Assembly (NCBI GenBank): GCA_030280995.1
Contig: JASXTE010000014.1
Coordinates: 21,489,650 to 21,553,649 of the forward strand
DNA: 64,000 nt
Reading direction: 5' to 3'
DNA from: Hemileia vastatrix
Taxonomy: Eukaryota; Basidiomycota; Pucciniomycetes; Pucciniales; Zaghouaniaceae
The translations under genes were made by a program, and so were the position numbers. Within the stretch, counting starts at the first letter, position 1. Each line of letters begins with the position of its first letter. This document shows, piece after piece, positions 1 through 12,182 of this stretch. Under the pieces are notes generated by a model. It was not told the DNA's origin and searched no databases. It was given only the letters and a program-made list of their open reading frames with translations.

Positions 1-1386
1 TCAAGTACACCATATAAAAATTGATGTTTTAATGCCTTGGTTAATTTCGATCAAAATTAATTTTAAGCCATGCATGTTGAATTTTATCTATGTCTGTGTA
101 GTCCATGTGAAATGGCTTGTATTCAATATGCAGGGGTCTATATTAATTTCGATCGAAATTATGAGGTTCATTGCCTCATAAATTTGATGGTTTCTGTCAG
201 TGTTTCATGCATGGTGCCATATGATACTTGTTGATTCCTATCAAAATTAATTTCAACACCAATATATTGAATACAAACCATGGCACTTACAGTACTTGGT
301 CATAGCTAAAATTCAATATGCTAGTCTCAAAATTAATTTCGATAGAAATTAATCAGGATCCATGAAGTTTATCAATAGTGTATGAGTTAAGTTTCAAGTC
401 ATATGTTTCATCATTTTCTTGCACCCATTTCTAGGTTATCTCAACAATTTTTTTCAAGTTTTATTATATTAATCAAAACAGTGGTAAGTTATGAAAAATT
501 AGCTAATCCAAATCTCAAATTGAATATTATTATTTTAATAATTTTGAATGTTGCTTAAGGTATTTCATTGGGTGATTCATAATAATATTTTATCAACTTA
601 GTAGTCCTATAACTTTTGAAAAGTAACAATATTGGTATAGTTAGGGACAAAAATGCAATATCTTGTGCAGACTAAGATATATTGCAAAATAAAACTATTC
701 AATTTTTTTTTCCCTTAGTTGTATCCAAGTTTATCAAAGGTTTGGTCACGGTGCCCACACCCTAGCCTGACACTCCTCCTGCCACTTAAAAAACAAATTC
801 TTATCTTAAATTCTAATGTTACCAATTTTATATTTATAATTCATTTCTTGTTTGATGAGGCATATCAGTATATATGTGAATCTCGCATTGTCATCTGGAA
901 GTAAATTTAACAAATATTCATAAAGGATTATCCTTTTTTTTCATATAATATACTAATTAAGTGTATCTCCACTGTTTAGGAGTAAATTCTAATTTAAAAA
1001 ATTTTGTATTTACCCGCGGCAATTTACATATGGAATATACATTTGTTATTATTTGTTTTTCACACTAAAATTCCCCAAAGAATTACTAGTATTTTCTGTT
1101 AGCTACATCAAATTTCACTTCAATATAAACAGATTGTGATTTAGCATGTTACTCAGTTTACCCCACTATGAATAATACATGTTAAAAAAAGCTCAAATAA
1201 TATAAAATCCCCCTCTTTATGTTTTCTGTTTCTTTCATCCTCACTTTAATTTTAATCTTATTCAATTTTTTATCCTATTAAATTATCAACTTCAATTTTC
1301 TAGAATAGAGTTTCTTATAATTATTCATCATATTACATCATAATTTTTTGATATCAAATACTTTTTTTTAATATTCATTAATCAAT
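1..1386. other. AT-rich gene-free flank
   Basis: No convincing gene is visible. A 61-codon open frame at 719-904 has no recognisable feature. The stretch just before 1387 is T-rich and could hold a promoter for the following gene, but no clear TATA or initiator element stands out. The first 350 bases carry inverted repeats, annotated separately. Confidence 0.6.
41..353. repeat. Cluster of short inverted repeats around ATTAATTTCGAT
   Basis: Three palindromic copies of a TTAATTTCGATCGAAATTAA-like motif lie at 41-60, 142-161 (contains the perfect palindrome AATTTCGATCGAAATT) and about 331-353 (arms ATTAATTTC/GAAATTAAT). A related half-site lies near 241-253. An imperfect longer inverted repeat pairs about 111-129 (ATGGCTTGTATTCAATAT) with about 262-280, enclosing the second palindrome. 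The arrangement resembles a small foldback structure. No gene or terminal duplication was seen, so its class is unknown. Confidence 0.5.
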
Positions 1387-3812
1387 ATGTCTAGTATACA
1401 AAATCCTACACCTCCACTTTGTATGTATATCATGTTCCTCTCTCTTAATTTATATATTTCACTTATTTTCTATATCTTTTTTTTTCAAAAATTTGATTTT
1501 CGAGCACCCGAATGTGTTTCATCCCACTCTCTGATTCATACTCGCTTTGAAGCTTTTGAGCTTGCACCATGTCTGCCACATGGCATGGCACCTAACCCTC
1601 CTGTACTTAGCAATGAGAGGCAGGAAATAACAAGAGTTCAGTATTTCAACTTACTTGAATTGGCTAGAGATAAAACAGAAGAGCTTGTCAAGATCCTTAA
1701 CAATAATCCTTCTCCTTCATATTTATCTAACCCTTGTAATGACTTACTCCAATATGTGAAAAGCCTTGAAAAATGTATGTTCATCACCTTTTTTGTCTCC
1801 TTTTAAATTAGTAGATAAGATTATTAATATTTTTTTTCTTCATATATATTTGTAGCTTATGAGGAGGGTATGATTCCTCCTGATGAAATCATTGTCATTA
1901 GGGATGATGATTAGACAGATGAACCATCAGATTTAACTCATGCTTCAACTTCTAAGGAAAATCTTGAAACACCTGTTATCCGCTCCAAGAAAAAGAGATT
2001 ATCCCAAGGCTCCTCTTTTGTTCGACGTATTAAACCGGCTTCTGCTAATGAATTTTCTGATGTATCAAATAATAAATCTCAAAAAAAAAGCAAAGGTTTT
2101 GATAATGAGTATATTCTTGTTTCCTTTTTTTTTATTGTTATTCTTTTATCTTTAAAATTCTATCATATATCTCTTTTATTGCTTACATATTGTACTTTTT
2201 ATCTTTCTTTTGATATTTTGTACCAGAAACTCACCTGCTGTAGATTGTTCCATCCATAAACGCCCTCTCCCTGATGAAGATGATGAAAAGAGCAATGAAA
2301 ATAGCGATGATCAACTGTCAGAATATGAAGCTATGCTTGTTCATCAAAAAAAGCAAAGTTTAAAATCTTCTTCAAGACATGTTAATATTTTTGATAAAGA
2401 TGATGATTCAAACAGCTCATCACCAAATTCCTTCATTTCTAAGAAGCAATACCCATCACCTCCTAAATTACCTACTTTGACCTCTTTGAAAGCTTCTCTA
2501 CCAATGAAATCAACTCCAATCAAGATATCAAAAAAACCTCTAACTTTTTCACCCTCAGTTCTAAAAGACTCTGATTTGCAGGAGGAATTCTGTAAAATTC
2601 ATAATTTTTATAAAGGTAGAATCAGCATGGAAAAGGTCCACAGGTCGTGGTTGAAAATTTTTACTCTCCTCAAATTACGCTCTTCTACTTCTTCCCAAGA
2701 ACCCATGTTAAATATTCCAATGTTTACTTTTCATTGGGAAAAATCTTGTGGAGAAGATTGCCTTTCAAAACTTACTGAGTTATGTAAGTTACCATAATTT
2801 TAAGTCTTGACTTTTGTTCTTTTACTTATTTTTTTTCCTTTTGTAGCAAATATTTTTTTAGAGATTGATAGCTCACAGCTATGGGTACTAGATAATATTG
2901 ATTTCAAAAAAATGGAGGATTTATGTGATCCTGATGGTTTAAATACTGAAATTTTTTCCTCAACAAAGAAAACAGATCACCCTGAATCCAATATTATCCG
3001 AATGCTCATGAGATTAATGATCCCAAGTGACCACTGCCGTTCTTCATGGGTATCTCTTATATCATCTTCACTTTATCTGACCACACATGAATTCAGCCAG
3101 CTTCCATCACATCAAAACATTAACTCAGATTTTCCAATTGAACGTGGTCTTCAGCTTCTAGCTCACCTTTCAAATCTGAAGAGTCCAATTGCTGACGGCT
3201 TAGAAGTTGTTCCCACTGCACTTCAAACCTGTGATATATCAATGTCAAATCTTCTTCAAATCAGCAATATTATCATTGATATAATTATGTCAATTATCAT
3301 TCTTAAATCAAAATATTGTGCTGCAACAATATCAAGTGGCAAGACTAGTGAAGCTCAACAATCAAGTGAGAAAAACGAAAATACTGAACTGACTATAATG
3401 AGAGAGAAACAAAAGGCTGCACTAAACAAAATAAATTCTGAATACTCCCACCACCGATATCAATCTTTCACATTCTATATAATCGATGGTGTCCGTGGTT
3501 TATTTCTGAGCTCTCAAGATCATAGATTGGCTTCAGCAGCTGATTGCTTGGAGGTAATATCAGAAGTTAAGTTTCTTAATTTACATGAAAAAAAATCATT
3601 TGATGGAAGAAATAATTTGGAAAAATTTAAATAACTATATTTTAACATTAATAAAGCCTTTTATAGGCAAGTGTGATCCATTTCCTTTAAAATTTGATAC
3701 CCCAAGTCCTCCGGGAATTGCTAGGGCTATTTCTGCAGATTTTCTTAATCACTGGAGCTCCATTCAGCCAGTATCACCTTTTTTTGCTAAACATAGCCTT
3801 TCAATAAATTAA
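1387..3812 (+). pseudogene. Broken multi-exon gene, unknown family, copy 1
   Basis: Function not recognised. The gene is homologous to the minus-strand copy at 33132-35555, which reveals its exon structure. Exon 1 starts at ATG 1387. Likely introns are 1421-1504 (GTATGT...CGAG) and 1775-1855 (GTATGT...TTGTAG), then one ending at 2226 (TACCAG), and one starting near 2785 and ending at 2846 (TTGTAG). The protein has an acidic, serine-rich central part (DEDDEKSNENSDD) and a conserved C-terminal part with YQSFTFYIIDGVRGLFLSSQ and DFLNHWSSIQP. Lesions are an in-frame TAG after VIRDDD near 1912 and a frameshift near 3590-3615 that separates the last ~70 codons. The intron after LEK has the same position and phase in both copies. 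No signal peptide or membrane segment is evident. Confidence 0.7.
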
Positions 3813-4611
3813 TATTCCAACATGTAAATAGATAAAGTTCTGTCTATATGATATATCTTGTATAATTCAAGTTATTTTCCCTCAAATACGTCAAAAATGT
3901 GACCATCTTTGAAATTTATTAAGTAACCTTTGACATGATTTTCTAAATTAATTATTAAAAAAAATTATTGTAAGTCCAGCAATAACAAAGATTTTAAAAT
4001 CTACTTATATGATTTCAAATACTTGTATTAAATTCTTAAATATTTTATTGTTTATATAAAAATATGATAACTTCTCTAGTTTTGTTACTTTACCTTTAAT
4101 ATTATATAATCTATTAATTATTAAAAATATTTTCGTTGATTGTAACATTTTTAATCAGAAGTAGAACAATTTAAATAATTAAATGAGTACATTCTTAAAA
4201 AAATACAATTTAATCTATTATTGATTCAAAATTCTTTCTTCAACTCTTTATTATTAACTTTTTTATTAATAAGCCTGTTTGACCTAAAATACTATACAGT
4301 TAATTTGGTAGCATTAAAAGCACATTTTTATGGCTAATATATTTCAAATTCTTTATTATAGTTTTTTTTATTTTAGAACGTTTGCTACCAATTTAATAAA
4401 AATGACATTTAAAGATTTCACAACTTATATATTTACTCAAAAGTAAATCAAATTTTCTTATAATATTATGAAAAAAAATTATTTTATTTCACAAATAAAA
4501 AAAATAGATAATACTATAATTATCAAAACTAAAAATGTTACAGCTACTCCCAGTATTTATCATGTTTAAATTTGCATTAAGTTGTGTATATATAATATAA
4601 ATTTTTAATAT
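3813..4611. other. AT-rich intergenic stretch
   Basis: This spacer separates the 3' ends of two convergent gene relics. It is strongly AT-rich with many A and T runs. I see no open frame, repeat or RNA gene in it. Confidence 0.6.
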
Positions 4612-5830
4612 TTATATATCTATATTTTTTAGATTTGTCTTAACATTAGATAAATAATACTTTGCTGATTCTATTTCTTCCTCTATTAAGTCGTCTCTTT
4701 TCAAAAAAACTCTCAAAGCACTAATCAAATATTCTAACCTATATTTTTCTTTTTTAATTTCTAAGTATTCTGAAATATCAATATCAAAAACATTAAGCTT
4801 TTCTATAGCATGAAAAAGTCTAGTGCTGATTTGAATAGAAGAACCTATCCTAGTGAAGCCAGGAATTTCATGACATCTTGAGGTAAAATGCCTTAGTTGA
4901 TTGGCAGGCCATAATGTCACTGTTATTCCATTAGTTGCTTCAAAGTTGATTTTACTTTGAATTTTGGGAAACATAAGTTCTCCACCTATTTTTCGTGGTT
5001 GGGTCTTATCATACTTCATATGAATGATGTTTTTTTCTGTATCTTTAGGAAAAAATATTCCTAAAGTATACTCACTTGCATCCTTATCGAGATGAACTTC
5101 ATTAGAGAACCCATTACCATTCCCTCCAGATGTCCAAGTTAAATTACTAGCAAACGGTACACCCTCTTCTTCACTAGAAACTTTTGAAAATCCAGGAATA
5201 CCAAGTTTTGCGCAAAGATTAGTTGCCTCATTGTACTTTACATATGATATTTTTTTAAAAAAATATTCAAAGTACATTGCAATCCTCTTCATTCGTTTTT
5301 TATATTCATACGTTTTTACAATATCATCAGTGTATTCATCTGCAAGGAAAAGCATTCAAAAATTCAGTATTTAAATTAAAAAAAGTGATACTTACAAATA
5401 TGTAAAGATTTCTTTCTATCTAAAATAAAGCCACCACCAAACATTTTTCCAAAACCACCAGCTCTTTGATGATAACCATTATTTTAAATTCATTTTTTCA
5501 GTAAGAAAGATCCTTAATGCATCGCACCGTAGCTTCTAACATATCTAGTTCTTTGAGCTCATGAATTTCAAAAGTCTGCACAAGAACATTAGGTATTAAG
5601 ACACCTTTTGATTTATAAATACTACATCCAGGAAAAAAATTGTAATAATTATTGCAATCTGTCATATTATTTGCATAAGATCGTGCATAGAAATGTGGCT
5701 TCTTCCCGTTTGTATCCATTCCAAGAGCGTTTACAAGTTTCATTCCAGTAGCAATGTCTTTCGCCCACCTATTGTTAGAGTTCTTCCCTGGCCGTTTTTT
5801 TTTTCAAATCGTTACTCATTGATGGTTCAA
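4612..5830 (-). pseudogene. TET/JBP-like 2OG-Fe(II) dioxygenase relic
   Basis: The protein resembles the fungal TET/JBP-like 2-oxoglutarate/Fe(II) dioxygenases, relatives of enzymes that oxidise 5-methylcytosine. The main exon begins at 5339 after a CAG acceptor. A 56-bp intron (5395 down to 5340, GTAAGT...TTGCAG) joins it to the upstream exon ending KKSLHI. In the 247-residue open frame the HxD iron motif is HLDKD (H88, D90). A distal histidine lies in LRHFTS (H156), and the likely 2OG-binding arginine is R169 in TRIGSSIQI. The upstream exon carries NNRWAKDIATGMKLVNALGM and ATVRCIKDLS, then a frameshift near 5490 and another just after. The iron and 2OG residues are therefore present but the frame is broken. 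The start is not defined because an A-run near 5800 also shifts the frame. Homology is from recognised motifs. The nucleic-acid substrate is family knowledge, not shown here. Confidence 0.68.
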
Positions 5831-7606
5831 TCCTAAGAGAATTCAATTTTGATTTAAAATATAAAAAATCAAAAATTATAAAATAGTAACATAATTTCAA
5901 TTATCAGTCAATGATACCTTTAACTTTATCATATCTTCAATATTAGAAATACAAAAGTTAGCATATCTACATATTAGTAAATTTATATACTTTTTCTTTA
6001 TTTCAAATATTAAGAAAGCGTTTCAAAGGTATACTTTATTAAATTATACATATAAAGAGTATAGCTTTATCCTGTATGCATTCAGCAAGTACGAGATTTG
6101 GCTCTACACTTAATATTAATAATATAATGAAAGTATAACTCCAATACACTAGTAATATTAAAAAATTTACGGAATTATGATATCCACATATATAAAATAA
6201 AAAATCTTGCTCTGATCAATATATTGACTTAGAAAGTTATACTTCAATAAATTATTAATTTTTAAATTGTAGCATTGTCCTGTATGCTTTCAGCAATATG
6301 AGACTTTGAAACAACTTAAAAATCAATAAATTAAAGGTAAAGTACAAACAATCTAATTATTATTATGAAAAGTAAAACATTATCCTGTATGCTTTCAGTA
6401 AGTACGAGATGATGTTTTACTTTTCATATTAATAACATAATGGTTGAGAAAGTATTAAAGAAATATAGAGAAATGATAAGCAAAACATGAACTTACATGT
6501 CTATAAAATCTTCTTCCATTTGTAGCTGATTGATCAAAATTAATTATAAAGTTTATTTTATAATCACTGTTTTAAAAAATAAATGGTTAGATAAATAAAT
6601 TGAACATTTTTGATAAGGAATAAAGAAAAGTAAATTGACAAACAAATAAAAAAACATTAAGTTAACTGAAAAAGAATTTTTTTATAATGAATCAAAAGGG
6701 TACAGTAAAAGATACCATAAAAATAAATTCAGAATTAGAATCATTAGATTAACTTTTCAAAAGTGTAAAAAAGTGTAACAAACCAAAATGATATGAAATG
6801 CAATAGCAAGAAAAATTTTCTTACCGGTAATCAGATAAGGTCAAGAAAATAGTACCAATAATTCAAAATGATAAAGCAAAAATATGATTGATAATTTTTG
6901 AAAAAGGTAAGTGAGAAAGAGAAAGGAAAAATAAATTGGGTGGCAAACAGATGTATATATCATGAATTTTCACTGATCACATTTTCAAAAAAATGCAGCT
7001 CTCCAAGTCATATGATAAACTTCATCTAAATTCCAAGAATGATGTTGCCAAGGCACTGTACACAGCATGATCATTTTTTCCTAAGCATATACTAATTCCA
7101 GCTAGAATTTACTTGGCTGCATGTTGTACAGATGCACATTTGTGGAACACTGAATTTCACATCTAAAAAAAATTGACGCCACATAATTCTAGCTACCATG
7201 TTTCACACAGCTAAAAAACATACACTCATCACATTTAAATTTACATTGCGCCAAAATTAATTCATTTTTGAATTTTTTTAAAGGGAACTATAATGTGCAC
7301 CACCTATTTCTAAAATATGAACCTCCGCACCATATTAAATTGGGAGACTTTTAATTATGCAATTTTTTTGCCGTGACCTTTTTCCTGATCTTACTTGGTT
7401 CAAAATATTGAAACATAGCCAATGTTGATGAAAGAAACATTTGATTTTGTTTCTATGTGTAACAATGGAAGGCTGTTTCTTACTGGCTGAAGAGTGTTGT
7501 ATATTTTATTTGAACAAATTTTTATTTTTTTATGTATTTTATTTAAAAATTTACTTTTTATTGCAGCAAGATTTATACTGGCTGATTTTTAGAAACCTTA
7601 ATTTAT
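5831..7606. other. AT-rich intergenic region
   Basis: No coding frame is supported. The proximal part contains the three-copy 30-nt repeat at 6068-6410. The distal part (about 6960-7260) is slightly less AT-rich, with short inverted pieces such as CCAGCTAGAATT near 7095 and AATTCTAGCTA near 7185. It leads into the hairpin array. Confidence 0.5.
6068..6410. repeat. Three dispersed copies of a ~30-nt motif
   Basis: Copies begin at about 6068, 6276 and 6380. All share TCCTGTATGC, then A or T, then TTCAG, and two of them end AGTAAGTACGAGAT or CAAGTACGAGAT. Spacings are about 208 and 105 bases, roughly a 2:1 ratio, which suggests an eroded ~105-bp tandem repeat missing one recognisable copy. Related AGTATAACTCCAATACA-like stretches lie between copies. 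No coding potential. Confidence 0.55.
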
Positions 7607-8256
7607 GACCCAAGCCTTTGAAATTGGCTTGGGTCCCTTACATTGCAATTTAGTACTTCCAGGCAGGTTTCCCCTGGCTGGAAGTGTATCTTTCAAGCAA
7701 TCGAAGTCGCTAAAAGCGACTTCGATTGCTTGCTGTAATGTTTGCCACCCTCCCAGCTAATTTACTAGGCTGGGAGGTGGCCAAAGCAGTGTGCAACGCG
7801 TGTTGCATAATTGCTACCATATCTCATGCAGCTGATATCAAGTCAGCTGCATGATATGCGCAGCACATGCAATGCGCGCTGCATGCAGCAGAAACGCGCG
7901 TTGCATGCAATGCGCATTACTTGCAGCAGCGATGCGTGTTGCATGTGCTGCATGCAGTGCATTGCACAGCCAGTTTTTTTCTGGCTGTGCAATGCACACA
8001 GAGAAACCAAAGTCCCTGCAAGGGACTTTGGTCTCTAAAATGGAAGCGACTTTCCCTACCAGGTGCAATCTGGTGGGAAAGTGAGAGAAACGTTAGACCG
8101 AAGTTGTTTGAAAGCAACTTCGGTGTTAAAAACATTAAAAATCATAAAAAAAAATGAGAAATGTAGAAAAAAAAAATTAAAAATTAAAATGTGAGTATAA
8201 GAAAAAAAATAAGTGCTAGTAATACCAAAAATCCAAGCCAATTTCATTTGGCTTGG
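7607..8256. repeat. Array of consecutive hairpins with distinct stems
   Basis: At least eleven adjacent stem-loops fill ~650 bases. Clear stems are: 7607-7616/7626-7635 (10 bp, perfect); 7655-7667/7673-7685 (one mismatch); 7694-7710/7716-7732 (17 bp, perfect, loop TAAAA); 7741-7758/7768-7785 (single-base bulges); 7824-7835/7843-7854 (12 bp); 7860-7872/7939-7951 (13 bp, enclosing GC-rich inner stems); 7957-7973/7981-7997 (17 bp, perfect, loop T7); 8001-8017/8021-8035 (2-nt bulge); 8049-8062/8070-8082 (1-nt bulge); 8097-8106/8115-8124; and 8233-8241/8248-8256. The first and last share CCAAGCC/GGCTTGG arms. Open frames on both strands here are by-products of the inverted symmetry. Confidence 0.85.
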
Positions 8257-11200
8257 TTATTTAATAATTATTTTTTAATACATTAAATTTAAAATTCAAA
8301 CACCATAAAATATATGAATTTTTTTTATATGAATATTATAAATTTAATCTACCTCTTTCTCATAATTATATTTATAATTTTGTTTTTTTAATTTTTGACA
8401 TTTAAGTTTATTTTTTGGAAATACAAAATTAAATTTTCAACTAAATTTTTTAGTAAGGTAAAATAAATTATAAATTTGACATTTTGTAATTGAATAATGA
8501 AAAAAAATTTTAAATTTATTTAAAAAATATTTTTGTTAGAAGAATACAAATATTTTAAGGGTAGAAATATGGTGCAAATTGTAAGTAAAAAAATTATATT
8601 TTTTTTTGTGAGGGGTTATTTCTATTTTTAAAAATATTTTTCAAAAACATTCATTAAATACTGAATTAATTTACTTTGAAACTCAAATTTTTTGTAAAAT
8701 AATTAAAAATGAAATAATAATATTGTTGTATTTGATATAAAATTTGAATTGGTAATATTAATGTCTCTTTAAGTAAATTTGAAAATCATTTAAAAAGACC
8801 ATGTTGATAAGTACTTCATTTTTGATATATAATGGTTATATATATATCTTATATATATTTCTTGAGTGTTATTTTTATATACATTCAATAAAATTTGTAA
8901 TATAAAATGCCATTTAATAATTAATTAATGTTCAACTTAGTTATAACAACTTCATATTTAATACCAGCCACTAGTATTTACTTTTTAATTTAAAACTCCA
9001 ATATAATATGAGAGTATCCTTATTTTGTCTGTATGTAATTAACAACAATAACAGACCATAAATGAGTGGGTAATTAATTACAATAAATAGTTGAAGAATA
9101 AGCTATAAGAAATGATAAGTTTATCAAAAATAGTACATTAAAAAAATATACTTTTGAATTTTTTTTGATATAATTTGGGTAGTTAAATGAAAATTTAAAT
9201 TATCAGACATCAAAATGGATAAAATCTAAAAGTGGTGTTTATATAATAAGCCTCATATAAAAAAAGGATAAAAAATCTACTATGTAACTAAATTATTAAA
9301 TATTAAGGTATTATTAAAATTATTGAAAAACTTATTTTACAGTTATAATGAAATCTAAATGTGAAAATAATGGTGGGATAATAGTAAGACTATGTGGAAA
9401 CACTTTAATTTATACATACTTTCAACTATGTTCAGATAATAAAATTTTTAAAATTGTATAATAACATCTAGTTAATAGTGATGCAATTTTATTTAGAACA
9501 AGAATAAATTTTTCTGAGGAAAAACTAATTAAATTGAGATATGGCCATCTCCTTTCAAGAGGTAGAATAATAATAAAAATTTAAAAAATTATAATAAGTA
9601 TTCTTAATCACCATTTTTGAAAAGTCTCTAGTAAAATTCATAATAATATATCATTCATTGATTACATTATATGGAGTTTCATCTTGAAGTAGTGATGTGC
9701 AGCTTTGAACTTATGTTATGAAAAACAAAAAAGTTAAAAAATATATAGTTATACTAATGAAAAAGCCAAAAATAAAAATACTATTATAAATTAAAAAAAT
9801 AAAACTACATAAATTTTATTCTGCTATAATGATGGAAGGGTACTATGTATGAATTTCCACATGTTAAATCCAAACCTGCTTTAAGGCTAGTTTACAGGTA
9901 GAGCTATTAAGTTTTCATAAATTCTAAAAATAAATTATGCATTTTACTAATTATTTTTTTCTTGTTTTCTTTCCAAAGTTGTTAGAGTTGCTTAATTAAT
10001 ACTGTTATCTTGATTGTAAGATATATAATTTTTTTTGAATACATGATTTATTATTTCAAAAATTATATTATAAATTTAAATCATTTATTTCATTTTCTAA
10101 AGCTTCATTGTCAAAGACACAACTCCATTTTCTATTACTTAACAAATATATAAAATGTGATAGTAAAATTTGAGGAATTTTCTTTTTGAGAGGGTCAAAC
10201 TATATTGTGAAGATTTTTATCTAGAAATTCTTGTACTCTAAAACCAAATAATTTTCTCCCTTAAGTAAGCCATTTCAAAAATATGAGAATATAAACAAGA
10301 ATATTAACTTATCTTATTTTTATTTTCTTTACTGAAAGTTTTAGTTCAATCCCTTTTTTTATATGACATTAGTATAAAAACATGGTTAAATGCTACTATA
10401 TAATTAATTTTTATTATATATATATATATATATGAAATATTTAGAAGGTCATCCTTTTTTATTTACTTGAATAAATGGCTCAATTATAATACCCAACACT
10501 TATTAATGTTTCCCAAACTCAATAACAAATTTCTCATATGAAATATTAGCTTCTAATATAAGAAGTTTATCAATAGATGATATTCAACATGTGATTTTAC
10601 TTTTTAGATTCAGCTAAAATTAAACAAAAGGAGAAATCATGCATATGTGTATAAATGGTAACCATATGTTACTTAGAGGATTGTGAAATTCACTCATCAG
10701 AATGGTTTAAGAATTAAAATAAATTGAGGTCATTATTTTCTAGTATTTGAAACTAATTAGGAAATTATTCTAAAAATATATTTTAATGTGTATCATGTTT
10801 AAAAAGTTGGAAATATGATTTTTGAAAATTGTGAGTTTCTTATATGAGATACAAAGCTTTAGTTTACATTGTTTCAAGTAGAATAGAATTTTAGTATTAG
10901 AAATTTAAAGCAATGTACCATTATCAGATTTTAACTGTGTTCTACTTATAGAATGATTACATAACATTAAACATTATTTAAATCAAAAAGTTTTAAAAGA
11001 TATTTAGAATTTTACCAAATTTCACCATTTATTAATCTTTGATTTGAAAACAAACTATGATGTACACTCACTAGAAATAAGCAATCCCAATTTTAACATA
11101 ATTTATCAATCCAAAAATAATGAGTCAATTAACATGAAAATATATATTATTTCAAAACCAATTCTCTAGATTTAAAATATGATGCTTTAATGAAAAATTA

Positions 11201-12151
11201 TTACAAAAATTTAATGCAATGAAGTCTCTTAAAAAATTCAAAAATAGAATATCAAAACAAGTAATTTCTGCAAAAAAAACTACTAACTATTGTAGATAAA
11301 GCATAAAAATAAGTCATATTTTTTAAAAAAATGATCTAACAATATTTATTTTTGTTAAAAAAATCAAAACATTGTTAAGTTTGCTTGTTATAATAATGTT
11401 AAAATCCACTAAACATTATCTAAAGGTGGTAAAATATGTTAAAAATATGTTGAATTTTATGAGATAAAAATCAACAATTTTGTATCATTTCCTGTTGTGC
11501 TATGACTTTATTCCACCCTTTTTATCTGATTCTTCCAGTATTACTTTGCTATGATCACTAGTTTTCAAGTTAAAATTTACAAATGTTCATTATACTTGAT
11601 AATATGAAAAATAACTCAAATTTTTATGACTACAAAATAAGATTTTGTGACTCCTTCTTTCAATCAATATTTGAAAAAATTTTTAGTTTATTTGAGTAAT
11701 GATTTTAAGAATAACAAAAAATTTAAAATTCACAAGGAATTATTTCCAGAGACTATAATTATTTACTTGTGTAATGCATGAGCTACTTATCAATGATGTA
11801 AAACATCAGAAAAGTAAGTTATAGTTATAAATCTACAGATTATACTGTTTCTGGTATATATATCTTCAATAAATCTTTTAAACTTATCTTAGCCTACATA
11901 CCAAACAATAGAAAATCATTATATTAAAAAAGGAAAAAATTCTATGATAATATCATAAAGAATGATAACCATGGATTAATATTCCATAAAAATGGTTAAT
12001 AATATTTTAAGAGAACCTAAATCAGTATTCTTTCATCAAAATATATCCTTTTTGTCTTTGTAATTTATTCCAAACAAATTTTTTGAAAGTTGAATCTATA
12101 TATCTAATGCCAAAACCACTATTAAGTTCCCTCTTAGACTTTTTAAGAAAT

Positions 12152-12182
<31 letters not shown>

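Noticed and set aside
719..904. 61-codon frame near the window start
   Set aside because: Short, low-complexity at its end, with no homology that I recognise and no paralogue in the window.
7811..8157. Several overlapping open frames on both strands rich in Cys, His, Ala and Met
   Set aside because: They arise from the GC-richer inverted repeats (repeated TGCA/GCATGC words) of the hairpin array. Both strands are open because of symmetry, and no start context, intron or domain supports them.
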